Origin: Pseudomonas parakoreensis
GTDB lineage: Bacteria; Pseudomonadota; Gammaproteobacteria; Pseudomonadales; Pseudomonadaceae
NCBI RefSeq assembly: GCF_021602155.1
Contig: NZ_BQHY01000017.1
Location: 35,989-99,988, forward strand
Length of the DNA: 64,000 nucleotides
Reading direction: 5' to 3'
Every line of letters starts with the position of its first letter. Within the stretch, counting starts at the first letter, position 1. Below are positions 52,784 to 60,162 of this stretch, piece after piece. Below the pieces are notes generated by a model. It was not told where the DNA came from. It saw only the letters and a program-made list of their open reading frames with translations, and made no database searches. The translations under genes and the position numbers were made by a program.

Positions 52784-53104
52784 TCAATTCCTTGTGGGAG
52801 CGCTGAGCTCTTTGACGATGGCGTCGAGGAACGCCTGGATCACGTCCTCGTTGCGTTTGAAAAAGTGCCACTGGCCGGCTTTCTGGCTGCTGATCAGACC
52901 TGCACGTTGCAGGGTCGCCAGGTGGGCGGAGACGGTCGACTGCGACAGGCCGCAGCGTTGATCGATCTGCCCGGCACAGATGCCGTACTCGTGGTTGTGA
53001 ATCTGCTCAGGAAACTGGGCTTTGGGGTCTTTCAGCCAGATGAGGATGTCTCGCCGTACTGGGTGCGCCAGGGCTTTTATTATTTCGTCGAGGTCGAGGT
53101 TCAT
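52784..53104 (-). CDS. ArsR/SmtB family transcriptional regulator
   Basis: 106 residues, one winged helix-turn-helix: IIKALAHPVRRDILIWLKDP then QIDQRCGLSQSTVSAHLATLQRAGLISSQKAGQWHFF. It lacks the metal-binding ELCVCDL motif of ArsR, but two cysteines (Cys-x7-Cys, ICAGQIDQRC) precede the recognition helix, where they could sense electrophiles or redox state. First gene of arsR-MFS-xenB, so it probably represses its own operon. An upstream open frame of 33 codons is not family-like; the ATG at 53104 is chosen. Ribosome site weak (GAG). Confidence 0.88.
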   Translation of the reverse strand: MNLDLDEIIKALAHPVRRDILIWLKDPKAQFPEQIHNHEYGICAGQIDQRCGLSQSTVSAHLATLQRAGLISSQKAGQWHFFKRNEDVIQAFLDAIVKELSAPTRN

Positions 53105-53130
53105 GGCGTTGTGCTCGTGATGTGTAGCGC

Positions 53131-53226
53131 TATATCGCGATGAGGCGAACTTTAAATCGGTATTTCGCGATATACAAATATGAATTTGATCTGACGACCG
53201 CATAAATCGGTATATCGGGTTATAAC
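53131..53226 (-). promoter_or_regulatory. repeated AT-rich operator motif before arsR-type gene
   Basis: TAAATCGGTATTTCGCGATA (53153-53172) and TAAATCGGTATATCGGGTTA (53203-53222) are direct repeats 50 bp apart, and TATATCGCGA (53131) is an inverted half. They cover the promoter region between the arsR-type gene and acpH and probably bind the ArsR-type protein. Confidence 0.6.
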
Positions 53227-53273
53227 GATACGTGTGTTGTAACGATGAAAGCGCGCAGTGCTAAGCTGCGCCC

Positions 53274-53852
53274 ATGAACTATCTCGCACATTTACACCTC
53301 GGAGGCCAGCTCCCCGAGCAATTACTCGGCAGTCTGTATGGCGATTTCGTCAAAGGACGCCTGCAAGGGCAATTTGCGCCGCAGATTGAAGCGGCGATTC
53401 AGCTGCATCGGCGGATTGATGTGTTCACCGATCGCCACCCTGTGGTGGACATCGCCCTCGGACGTTTCACCGCGACCCGGCGGCGCTACGCGGGGATTGT
53501 CCTCGATGTGTTTTTCGACCATTGCCTGGCGCGGGACTGGACGCTGTACGCCGATCAGCCGCTGGAGCACTTCACCCGCGACGTGTACCGGGTGCTGTCG
53601 AATGAACGGCAATTGCCCGAACGCCTGGCGAAGATCGCACCGCACATGGTTGCCAATGACTGGCTGGGTTCGTATCAGTCGTTTGAAGTGCTGGAGCAGG
53701 TGCTGCGCGGGATCTCCCGGCGCCTGACCCGGCCGGAGGAGCTGGCGATGGCGATGCAGGAGTTGCGGCGGTTGTATGAGCCGCTGAGTGAGGACTTCGC
53801 GTTGTTCTACCCGCAATTGCAAGACTTCGCACAATCCTCAACAACACCCTGA
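53274..53852 (+). CDS. acpH: acyl carrier protein phosphodiesterase AcpH-like
   Basis: 192 residues, the usual AcpH length of about 193. The opening MNYLAHLHLGGQLPEQLLGSLYGDFVKG is the family hallmark, with His and Asp residues (LAHLHL, GDF, RIDVFTDRHP, DVFFDH) forming the HD-like metal site. AcpH removes the 4'-phosphopantetheine from holo-ACP. ATG at 53274. It is divergent from the arsR-type operon and monocistronic; a REP pair begins right after its stop codon. Confidence 0.9.
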   Translation: MNYLAHLHLGGQLPEQLLGSLYGDFVKGRLQGQFAPQIEAAIQLHRRIDVFTDRHPVVDIALGRFTATRRRYAGIVLDVFFDHCLARDWTLYADQPLEHFTRDVYRVLSNERQLPERLAKIAPHMVANDWLGSYQSFEVLEQVLRGISRRLTRPEELAMAMQELRRLYEPLSEDFALFYPQLQDFAQSSTTP

Positions 53853-53855
53853 GTC

Positions 53856-53949
53856 CCTGTGGGAGCTGGCTTGCCAGCGATGGCGTCGGCACATTCAACA
53901 TTCGTGTCGGCTGGTCTACCGCTATCGCTGGCAAGCCAGCTCCCACAGG
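53856..53949. repeat. REP palindrome pair, type B
   Basis: CCTGTGGGAGCTGGCTTGCC at 53856 and complementary arm ending CCAGCTCCCACAGG at 53949, between convergent acpH and olsA. Confidence 0.92.
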
Positions 53950-53977
53950 GGCCGAGGGTGATTTTAGCGGTTGTATT

Positions 53978-54769
53978 TCAGGCGGCGATGGCCGGGCGCA
54001 TCGGGGTTTTTTGCTTTTCCGGAATCGCGCCAAACAACGCCTTCTGCACCGCCTGCTGCGCTTCGAACGCCAGTGCCGCACGCTCGCGGCCCTGACAGGC
54101 GATCGGCTTGAGCAGATGCACTTCAACATCGGCGCAATCATTGCTGAACAGACGCATCAGGTGCGACAGCAAATCATCGTCACCAATGAACGGCGCCAGC
54201 GCGTCGATTTCGCCATTGCGCAGATAACGGATCGCCACCGGTTGCAGCATCACCTCGGAATCGATGGCCGCCGACAGCAGGCGACCATGAAAGGTGCGCA
54301 GCGAACGGCCATCGGTGGTGGTGCCTTCCGGGAACATCAGCAGCGGATGCTGCGTCTGCAAATGACGGGTCATCTGTTTGCGGATCAACTGGCTGTCACC
54401 CGAGCCGCGACGGATGAACAGGCTGCCGGCCTTGGCCGCCAGCCAGCCAGCCACCGGCCAGGTGCGCACTTCGGCCTTGGACAGAAACGACAGCGGCGTG
54501 AGCATGCCCAGCAGTGGAATGTCAGTCCATGACACATGATTGCTGACCCACAGCATTGGCTGCTGTGGCAACTCGCCGTGCACCGTTACGCGAAAGGGCA
54601 GGGCATGGCTCAAACGTGCCATGAAGAAACGCGACCAGCGCTGCCGACGTTGCATCGAGTGCGCCAGGCCCAGACGTTCGAATACGCCGAACACGCTGGC
54701 CATGGTCAGGCCCAGCGTCACCACCAGCAGCACCCGCGCGATTCGCGCGTACACGCGCAGCCGGCTCAT
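53978..54769 (-). CDS. olsA: lyso-ornithine lipid O-acyltransferase OlsA (PlsC family)
   Basis: 263 residues, one N-terminal membrane helix (12-32), then the PlsC domain: acyltransferase motif SNHVSWTDIPLL (HX4D-type, NHxxxxD), FIRRGSG and the acceptor motif FPEGTTTDG. It adds the second acyl chain to lyso-ornithine lipid. Its start overlaps the olsB stop as TGATG, so the two are translated together; the order olsB-olsA supports ornithine lipid rather than phosphatidate as product. The upstream open frame is a run-on inside olsB and is not used. Confidence 0.88.
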   Translation of the reverse strand: MSRLRVYARIARVLLVVTLGLTMASVFGVFERLGLAHSMQRRQRWSRFFMARLSHALPFRVTVHGELPQQPMLWVSNHVSWTDIPLLGMLTPLSFLSKAEVRTWPVAGWLAAKAGSLFIRRGSGDSQLIRKQMTRHLQTQHPLLMFPEGTTTDGRSLRTFHGRLLSAAIDSEVMLQPVAIRYLRNGEIDALAPFIGDDDLLSHLMRLFSNDCADVEVHLLKPIACQGRERAALAFEAQQAVQKALFGAIPEKQKTPMRPAIAA

Positions 54770-55524
54770 CACACGGCCGCCTTGAAGTGCCTGGCGTAAC
54801 GCGGGCAGAGTTCGTCGCGCTTGAGCAGGATGAACACGTCGGCGACCTGGAAGTCTTTGTCCCAGCACGGCTCGCCGCAGATCTTCGCGCCCAGGCGCAT
54901 GTAGGCCTTGAGCAGCGGTGGCATTTCGGCGATCACGTTCGACGGAATGTCTAGCGACGGCAACGGATTCTTCGGTTCGGCGCGCAGGTGTTCGGTGCAC
55001 AGGTAGCGTTCGCGCAGACGCTGCATGATCGCGTGGGCCTGCACGCCGCCGTCCTGCATCGGAATGCTCGCGCAACCCATCAGGTAGCTGTAGCCGCCCT
55101 GATTCAACACTTCGGCCAGTTCCCCCCAAAGCACAGCGATGGTGCCGCCGTTGCGGTAGGCCGGATCGACGCAGGTACGGCCGATTTCGAGGATCGGTCC
55201 TTGCAGATGGGCCAGGCCATGCAGGCTGAATTCTTCTTCGCTGTAGAACTTGCCCAGGCTGCTGGCGGCGGTGTGATCGAGTAAACGAGTGGTGGCGACC
55301 AGACGCCCGGTGTTCAGGTCGCGCACGCCGATGTGGCTGCAGTGAACATCATAGTCATCCATGTCCAGACCCAGTTCCGCGCCTTTCAGCTTGGCGTTGA
55401 ATTCGCCGCTGAAGACGCTGAAGCGCAAGGCCTGGGCTTGCTGCAAGGCCTCGGCGCCGATCAGGCGTTCGGCTTGCAGGCGGCGTTCATTGCCGGTGTC
55501 GCTGATGCGGGCGATCTGAGTCAT
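54769..55524 (-). CDS. olsB: L-ornithine N-acyltransferase OlsB (GNAT-like)
   Basis: 251 residues of the OlsB/GNAT_5 type. The N-terminal domain [29 protein letters not shown] is followed by [46 protein letters not shown], the acetyl-CoA-like ACP/thioester binding core. It transfers a 3-hydroxyacyl chain from ACP to ornithine, the first step to ornithine lipids, which often form under phosphate limitation. It is translated into olsA. No regulator is visible; a Pho-box was looked for and not recognised. Confidence 0.9.
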   Translation of the reverse strand: MTQIARISDTGNERRLQAERLIGAEALQQAQALRFSVFSGEFNAKLKGAELGLDMDDYDVHCSHIGVRDLNTGRLVATTRLLDHTAASSLGKFYSEEEFSLHGLAHLQGPILEIGRTCVDPAYRNGGTIAVLWGELAEVLNQGGYSYLMGCASIPMQDGGVQAHAIMQRLRERYLCTEHLRAEPKNPLPSLDIPSNVIAEMPPLLKAYMRLGAKICGEPCWDKDFQVADVFILLKRDELCPRYARHFKAAV

Positions 55525-55677
55525 TTGAATCTCCGTACGGGCCTTGAACCCGTCGTGGGTTGCAGCCGATCGACTTTCTTTATGCAGCCATGTTGTGCAA
55601 AGTCAGGCTATGTAGCCCCGGTGTCATCGCCATGAACGTTTGGTGATGCTTGTATGACAGCCCTCAAGGAGCCTCTT

Positions 55678-56559
55678 ATGCCCTGGCCCAGCCTGCTCGA
55701 TAGCCCTGAACGCCTGCCCGCCGTGACTGATCTGGCGGAAGGTTTCGCCACTTTGTTGCAGCAAGTGGGCAACGTGACGCCGTTCGAACTGGCGGTGGCC
55801 GGAGGGCGGCGCATGGCGACGCCGGGGTTGGCGTTTCTGGTGGGGTATCAGGCGGCGTTGCGCATGCTTTGGCCGAGCGCACCGCCGAGTCTTGGCGCGT
55901 TGTGTGCGACCGAACAGCGCAGCTTGCGCCCGGCGGACATGCAGACCCGTCTCAGTGATTTACGCCTGAGCGGGCGCAAGGATTTCGTCACCGCTGGGGA
56001 TGCCGCCGACTGGCTGCTCGTCGCCGCGCGCAGTGAACAACCCGGCGAGGCACCGCGCCTGAGTCTGGCGGTGGTCTATCCCGGCGAGCCCGGCGTGCGC
56101 GTGGAAAAACTCCCGGCACTGCCGTTGATGCCGGACATCAGCCACGGTCGTCTGCACCTGGACGGCGCGTTGTGCGAGTTGCTCGCGGGGGATGGCTGGG
56201 ATGCTTATGTGAAGCCGTTCCGCAGCCTGGAAGATGTCTATGTGTTGAGCGCGATGACCGCGTGGCTGTATGGCGTCGGTCAGGACAGTGGCTGGTCGCA
56301 GCCGCTGCTGTTGCGTTTGCTGGCGCTGCTGGCCGGCTGTGCGGAAGCGAGTCGCCAGCCGCCAAACAATCCGGCCGGACATGTGTTGCTGGGCGGGTTG
56401 TTTGCGCAGTTTGATGCGCTGAAGAACGAGATCGATCAGGCGTTGGCCGAGGGCAATCCGGAGTGGGCGCAGATGTGGCAGCGTGATCAGTCGGTGATGC
56501 AATTGGCGGCCGGCGCGCGGGCCAAGCGCTTGGCCAAAGCCCTGCACATTCCCCTGTAG
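55678..56559 (+). CDS. divergent acyl-CoA dehydrogenase-like protein
   Basis: 293 residues. The middle resembles the acyl-CoA dehydrogenase beta-domain: LRLSGRKDFVTAGDAADWLLVAARSEQ, then LSLAVVYPGEPGVRVEKLPALPLMPDISHGRLHLDG, and the C-terminal helix has ARAKRLAKALHIPL. The N-terminal alpha-domain is short, and I see no clear catalytic Glu. It may be a non-catalytic or specialised member; about 90 residues shorter than usual. ATG at 55678 has a perfect AAGGAG 6 bp before it. The stop TAG lies inside a type A REP element, so the REP sets the last codons. Monocistronic. Confidence 0.72.
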   Translation: MPWPSLLDSPERLPAVTDLAEGFATLLQQVGNVTPFELAVAGGRRMATPGLAFLVGYQAALRMLWPSAPPSLGALCATEQRSLRPADMQTRLSDLRLSGRKDFVTAGDAADWLLVAARSEQPGEAPRLSLAVVYPGEPGVRVEKLPALPLMPDISHGRLHLDGALCELLAGDGWDAYVKPFRSLEDVYVLSAMTAWLYGVGQDSGWSQPLLLRLLALLAGCAEASRQPPNNPAGHVLLGGLFAQFDALKNEIDQALAEGNPEWAQMWQRDQSVMQLAAGARAKRLAKALHIPL

Positions 56560-56634
56560 GAGCTGCCGCAGGCTGCGATCTTTTGATCTTTAAAAGCACA
56601 ATCAAAAGATCGCAGCCTGCGGCAGCTCCTACAG
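56554..56634. repeat. REP palindrome pair, type A, overlapping the upstream stop codon
   Basis: CTGTAGGAGCTGCCGCAGG at 56554 and complementary arm ending GCAGCTCCTACAG at 56634, about 20 bp loop. The TAG at 56557-56559 ends the preceding gene. Confidence 0.92.
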
Positions 56635-56696
56635 TGATCGGGAGATTGTCATTTTTCTGGGCCATGATCTTTGCACCCGTCCGTTGAGATTTTTCC

Positions 56697-57776
56697 ATGA
56701 TCAAAGGCCTGTCCCTGTTCCTGCTGCTGATCAGCTTCACGGTCCAGGCCGAGCAATGGCCGGATGAACAATGGCCGACGGGCGCAAAAATCAGCGGCGC
56801 AGCAGTCGAGGCATTAGACACCTACGCCTTCCCGCCCCGCGACGACGACACCCGCCAGGGCATCCGCACCGACGCCTTGCTGGTCATTCGCGACGGTCAG
56901 GTTATCTACGAACGCTATGCCGGTCCGACCCGTGCCGAAACGCCACACCTGACCTGGTCGATCAGCAAGAGTCTGATGGCCACGGTGCTTGGCGTGGCGT
57001 ATGGCGAAGGCTTGTTCAAACTGGATGATCCCGTTTCAAAATTTTATCCGGCGTTGGAAAAACACCCGGCGATCACCATGGCCGACCTGCTGCACTGGGC
57101 TTCCGGTCTGGACTGGCAGGAGGATTACGAATACGCCCCGCTGAAATCCTCGGTGGTGGCGATGCTCTACACCCGTGGGCAGCGCGACATGCCCGCGTTC
57201 ACCGCCGATCACGACGCTTATGCGCCGCCGGGGCAGGCGTTCCGTTATTCCAGTGGTGACAGCAATCTGCTGGCGGCGGCGCTGAAGAACATGGTCGGCC
57301 CCGAGCGTTATCCCGACTATCCGTGGACGGCGCTGTTCGAGCCGTTGGGCATCCGCCATGCCGTGTGGGAAACCGATGCCGGCGGCACGTTTGTCGCGTC
57401 CTCTTATGCCTACCTCACCGCCCGTGATCTGGCGCGGGTTGGCCTGTTGATGCTGCGCGACGGACGTTGGCGCGACCGGCAATTACTGCCCAAGGACTGG
57501 ATCGCCTTCAACCATGAGCCATTTGCCGGCTACAAGGCGCATCAGGACGAAGCCGTGCCCGGCGGCCAGTGGTGGCTCAATCGCCCGGCGGATGGCGCCG
57601 CCGCGCCATGGCCCGACGCGCCGCCCGACACCTTCGCCGCCCTCGGTCATTGGGGGCAGGCACTGTATGTAATCCCCAGCGAGAAACTGCTGATCGTGCG
57701 TTACGCCGATGATCGCGACGGCAGCTATCGCCACAACGAATTGCTCAAGCGCGTGCTCAAGGCGGTGCAGCCATGA
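56697..57776 (+). CDS. beta-lactamase-like serine hydrolase, secreted
   Basis: 359 residues. Signal peptide about 1-18 (LFLLLISFTVQA|EQ). Class C / DD-peptidase fold: Ser88-x-x-Lys91 in WSISKSLM, the Tyr of the second motif in RYSSGDSN (184) and the third motif GHWGQ near 325. It hydrolyses esters, amides or small peptides in the periplasm; a true cephalosporinase is unlikely since its motifs (YSS, HWG) match the 6-aminohexanoate-dimer hydrolase/esterase type (SISK, HWG). ATG at 56697. The stop overlaps the next gene by 4 bp. Confidence 0.87.
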   Translation: MIKGLSLFLLLISFTVQAEQWPDEQWPTGAKISGAAVEALDTYAFPPRDDDTRQGIRTDALLVIRDGQVIYERYAGPTRAETPHLTWSISKSLMATVLGVAYGEGLFKLDDPVSKFYPALEKHPAITMADLLHWASGLDWQEDYEYAPLKSSVVAMLYTRGQRDMPAFTADHDAYAPPGQAFRYSSGDSNLLAAALKNMVGPERYPDYPWTALFEPLGIRHAVWETDAGGTFVASSYAYLTARDLARVGLLMLRDGRWRDRQLLPKDWIAFNHEPFAGYKAHQDEAVPGGQWWLNRPADGAAAPWPDAPPDTFAALGHWGQALYVIPSEKLLIVRYADDRDGSYRHNELLKRVLKAVQP

Positions 57777-58090
57777 AGCTGTTGAAGCGGGTATTGCTGC
57801 TGGCGCTGATCGTGCTGCTCGGCTGGATCTGGCTCGAGCGCGACAATCTGTGGGCGTTCCCCGACATCATCAGTGCGTACACGGCCAAGGAATATTGTTC
57901 GTGTCGCTATGTGATGAACAACGAGGCTGAATATTGCCGGGGTTATGTGAAACAGTGGCTGCCGACCAGCGGTTTTACCGATGACAGCGCGAGCAAAACC
58001 ATCACCGTCAGTGGCATGGGCCGCAGCAACCGCGCGCAGTGGCTGGGTGAACGGCAAGGTTGCCGCCTCAATCCTCAATTCAATAGATAA
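57773..58090 (+). CDS. small membrane-anchored conserved protein
   Basis: 105 residues. One N-terminal membrane helix (7-22, VLLLALIVLLGWIWL) with the remainder outside, carrying four Cys (EYCSCRYVMNNEAEYCRGYVKQW and RQGCRLN) that may form two disulfides in the periplasm. Its ATG overlaps the stop of the serine hydrolase by 4 bp (ATGA), so the two are translated together and may act together. I do not recognise a function; some databases give amidase, which the sequence does not support. Confidence 0.7.
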   Translation: MKLLKRVLLLALIVLLGWIWLERDNLWAFPDIISAYTAKEYCSCRYVMNNEAEYCRGYVKQWLPTSGFTDDSASKTITVSGMGRSNRAQWLGERQGCRLNPQFNR

Positions 58091-58092
58091 CC

Positions 58093-58184
58093 CTGTGGGA
58101 GCTGGCTTGCCAGCGATGACGGTGTGTCAGTCAACAGAGAGATAGCCTGTCCCGACGCTATCGCTGGCAAGCCAGCTCCCACAG
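58093..58184. repeat. REP palindrome pair, type B
   Basis: CTGTGGGAGCTGGCTTGCC at 58093 and complementary arm ending CAGCTCCCACAG at 58184. Confidence 0.92.
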
Positions 58185-58280
58185 CAGGTTTCACCAATCG
58201 ATAGATTTGCGCCGATCAGTTTGCAATAACGGCGTGGGCGGTTAAGGTTCGTGCAGGTTTATCGCCCCCACGAGTATTCA

Positions 58281-58871
58281 ATGTTCAACCGCTCCCTCTA
58301 TAAAGCCTTCGCCAGTCTGCTGCTGGCCGCCGCCGCGCTGCCGGCGCAGGCCAATTGGTATCTGGATGGCGAGTCGTCGCGGCTGTCGTTCGTCAGCACG
58401 AAAAACGCCCACATTTCCGAAGTACAGCGCTTTCTGGTGCTGCACGGCAAGGTCGATCCGGATGGTCGCGCCGAAGTCGAAGTCGAGCTGGATTCGGTCA
58501 ACAGCGGCATCCCGCTGCGCGACGAGCGCATGCGCAAGGAGCTGTTCCAGATCGAGCAATTCCCCGAAGCGACCATCAGCACCCGGATCGACCTGCGCCC
58601 GATCAATGATCTGGCCCCTGGTGCGCAGCTGGAATTGCGTCTGCCGCTGACCGTCAACCTGCACGGCAAGCAACATGAATACCCGGCGCAGTTGCTGGCC
58701 ACCCGTCTCGATGACCGGCGTTTTCAAGTGGTGACCCTGGAGCCGCTGGTGATCAACGCCGAGGATTTCGATCTGGTGCCGGGCCTGGAAACCCTGCGTA
58801 ACCTCGCTGGCCTGTCGGCCATCAGTCCGTCGGTGCCGGTGGGTGCGGTGCTGATTTTCACGGCGCGCTGA
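58281..58871 (+). CDS. YceI family periplasmic protein
   Basis: 196 residues. Signal peptide about 1-23 (ASLLLAAAALPAQA|NW). The mature part is a single YceI beta-barrel domain: WYLDGESSRLSFVSTKNAHISEVQRF, then VELDSVNSGIPLRDERMRKELFQIEQFPEATIS, the typical motif pairs of YceI. Such lipocalin-like barrels bind polyprenoid or other lipids in the periplasm. The ATG at 58281 begins the signal peptide; the upstream frame has no ribosome site. Only one base separates it from clsB. Confidence 0.9.
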   Translation: MFNRSLYKAFASLLLAAAALPAQANWYLDGESSRLSFVSTKNAHISEVQRFLVLHGKVDPDGRAEVEVELDSVNSGIPLRDERMRKELFQIEQFPEATISTRIDLRPINDLAPGAQLELRLPLTVNLHGKQHEYPAQLLATRLDDRRFQVVTLEPLVINAEDFDLVPGLETLRNLAGLSAISPSVPVGAVLIFTAR

Positions 58872-58872
58872 C

Positions 58873-60030
58873 ATGCGCGGCGCGGTGTTCCCGTGGCGGG
58901 ACGGCAACCGCTTCGAACTGTTGATTGACGGCCCGCAATTCTTCCCGCGCATGCTGGTGGAAATTGCCCGCGCCGAAGAACAGGTCGAACTCGAGTTGTA
59001 TCTGGTGGAGGCGGGCGCCTGCGCCGAAGCCGTGGTGCAGGCGCTGGTGCAGGCCGCCGAGCGCGGGGTGCGGGTGCGCTGCCTGTTCGATGACTACGGC
59101 AGTCTCGCGTTTACCCTGCACCTGCGTCAGCGCCTGATCAAGGCCGGGGTCGAACTGCGTTTTTACAATCGACTGAGCTGGCGGCGTTGGGTGGGCAACT
59201 TTTATCGCGATCATCGCAAACTGTTGCTGGTCGATCAGCGTCTGGCGGTGGTCGGCGGCACGGGTGTCACCGATGAGTTCTGGACGCCGGGGCAGGACAG
59301 CAGCGAATGGCATGAAGTGATGGTGGAAATCAGCGGTCCGCTGGTGCTCGACTGGCAAGTGCTGTTCGACCGCCAATGGATCGCCAACCGCCATCGCCGG
59401 GCCTGGAAACCTTCGGCGCATGTCGGCCTGCCACGCTTGCCCAAGGTTCCGGACATGGGCGAGGGCATGGGCCGCGTGGCTTACGCCGATGCCCGCCAGC
59501 ATCGCGACATTCTGCAGTCGCTGTTTCGCGCTTTGAACAGCGGGCAGAAACGCATCTGGATGGCCACGCCTTACTTCCTGCCGACCTGGAAAATCCGCCG
59601 CTCGCTGCGCAAGGCCGCTGCCCGGGGTGTCGACGTCCGGCTATTGCTGACCGGGCCGCGCACCGATCACCCGTCGGTACGTTACGCCGGGCATCGCTAC
59701 TACCCGCGCCTGCTCAAGGCCGGAGTGCAGATCTTCGAGTATCAGCCGTGTTTCCTGCACCTGAAAATGGTCCTGGTGGACGAGTGGGTGAGCATCGGAT
59801 CGTGCAACTTCGATCACTGGAATCTGCGCTTCAATCTGGAGGCGAATCTGGAGGCACTGGATCCGTCGTTGACGGCAGCGGTGGTGCAGAGTTTCGAGAA
59901 GGACTTCGGCCTGAGTCAGCAGGTCAGTCTGGAGGAGTGGCAGCGCCGGCCGCTGTGGCGGCGGGTGAAGCAGCGGATCTGGGGCTGGGTGGATCGGCTG
60001 GTGGTCAATATTCTCGATCGCCGCGGCTAG
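58873..60030 (+). CDS. clsB: cardiolipin synthase B (phospholipase D family)
   Basis: 385 residues. Two complete HKD motifs: HRKLLLVD (114-121) and HLKMVLVD (296-303), each followed by the usual Gly/Ser and Asn (GSCNFDHWNLRFNLE). No N-terminal membrane helices, which separates ClsB from ClsA. It makes cardiolipin from phosphatidylglycerol (or other acceptor). It follows the YceI gene by one base and probably shares its promoter. Codon use is normal. Confidence 0.92.
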   Translation: MRGAVFPWRDGNRFELLIDGPQFFPRMLVEIARAEEQVELELYLVEAGACAEAVVQALVQAAERGVRVRCLFDDYGSLAFTLHLRQRLIKAGVELRFYNRLSWRRWVGNFYRDHRKLLLVDQRLAVVGGTGVTDEFWTPGQDSSEWHEVMVEISGPLVLDWQVLFDRQWIANRHRRAWKPSAHVGLPRLPKVPDMGEGMGRVAYADARQHRDILQSLFRALNSGQKRIWMATPYFLPTWKIRRSLRKAAARGVDVRLLLTGPRTDHPSVRYAGHRYYPRLLKAGVQIFEYQPCFLHLKMVLVDEWVSIGSCNFDHWNLRFNLEANLEALDPSLTAAVVQSFEKDFGLSQQVSLEEWQRRPLWRRVKQRIWGWVDRLVVNILDRRG

Positions 60031-60047
60031 CAGTCACACCCGTAACA

Positions 60048-60139
60048 CTGTGGGAGCTGGCTTGCCAGCGATGGCGGCCTGACAGTCAACTGAGATGTTG
60101 AATGTGCTGGCCTCATCGCTGGCAAGCCAGCTCCCACAG
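60048..60139. repeat. REP palindrome pair, type B
   Basis: CTGTGGGAGCTGGCTTGCC at 60048 and complementary arm ending CAGCTCCCACAG at 60139, between convergent clsB and bglX; probably also acts as a terminator. Confidence 0.92.
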
Positions 60140-60162
60140 GTTTTTGCATAGGGTTTCAGGGA

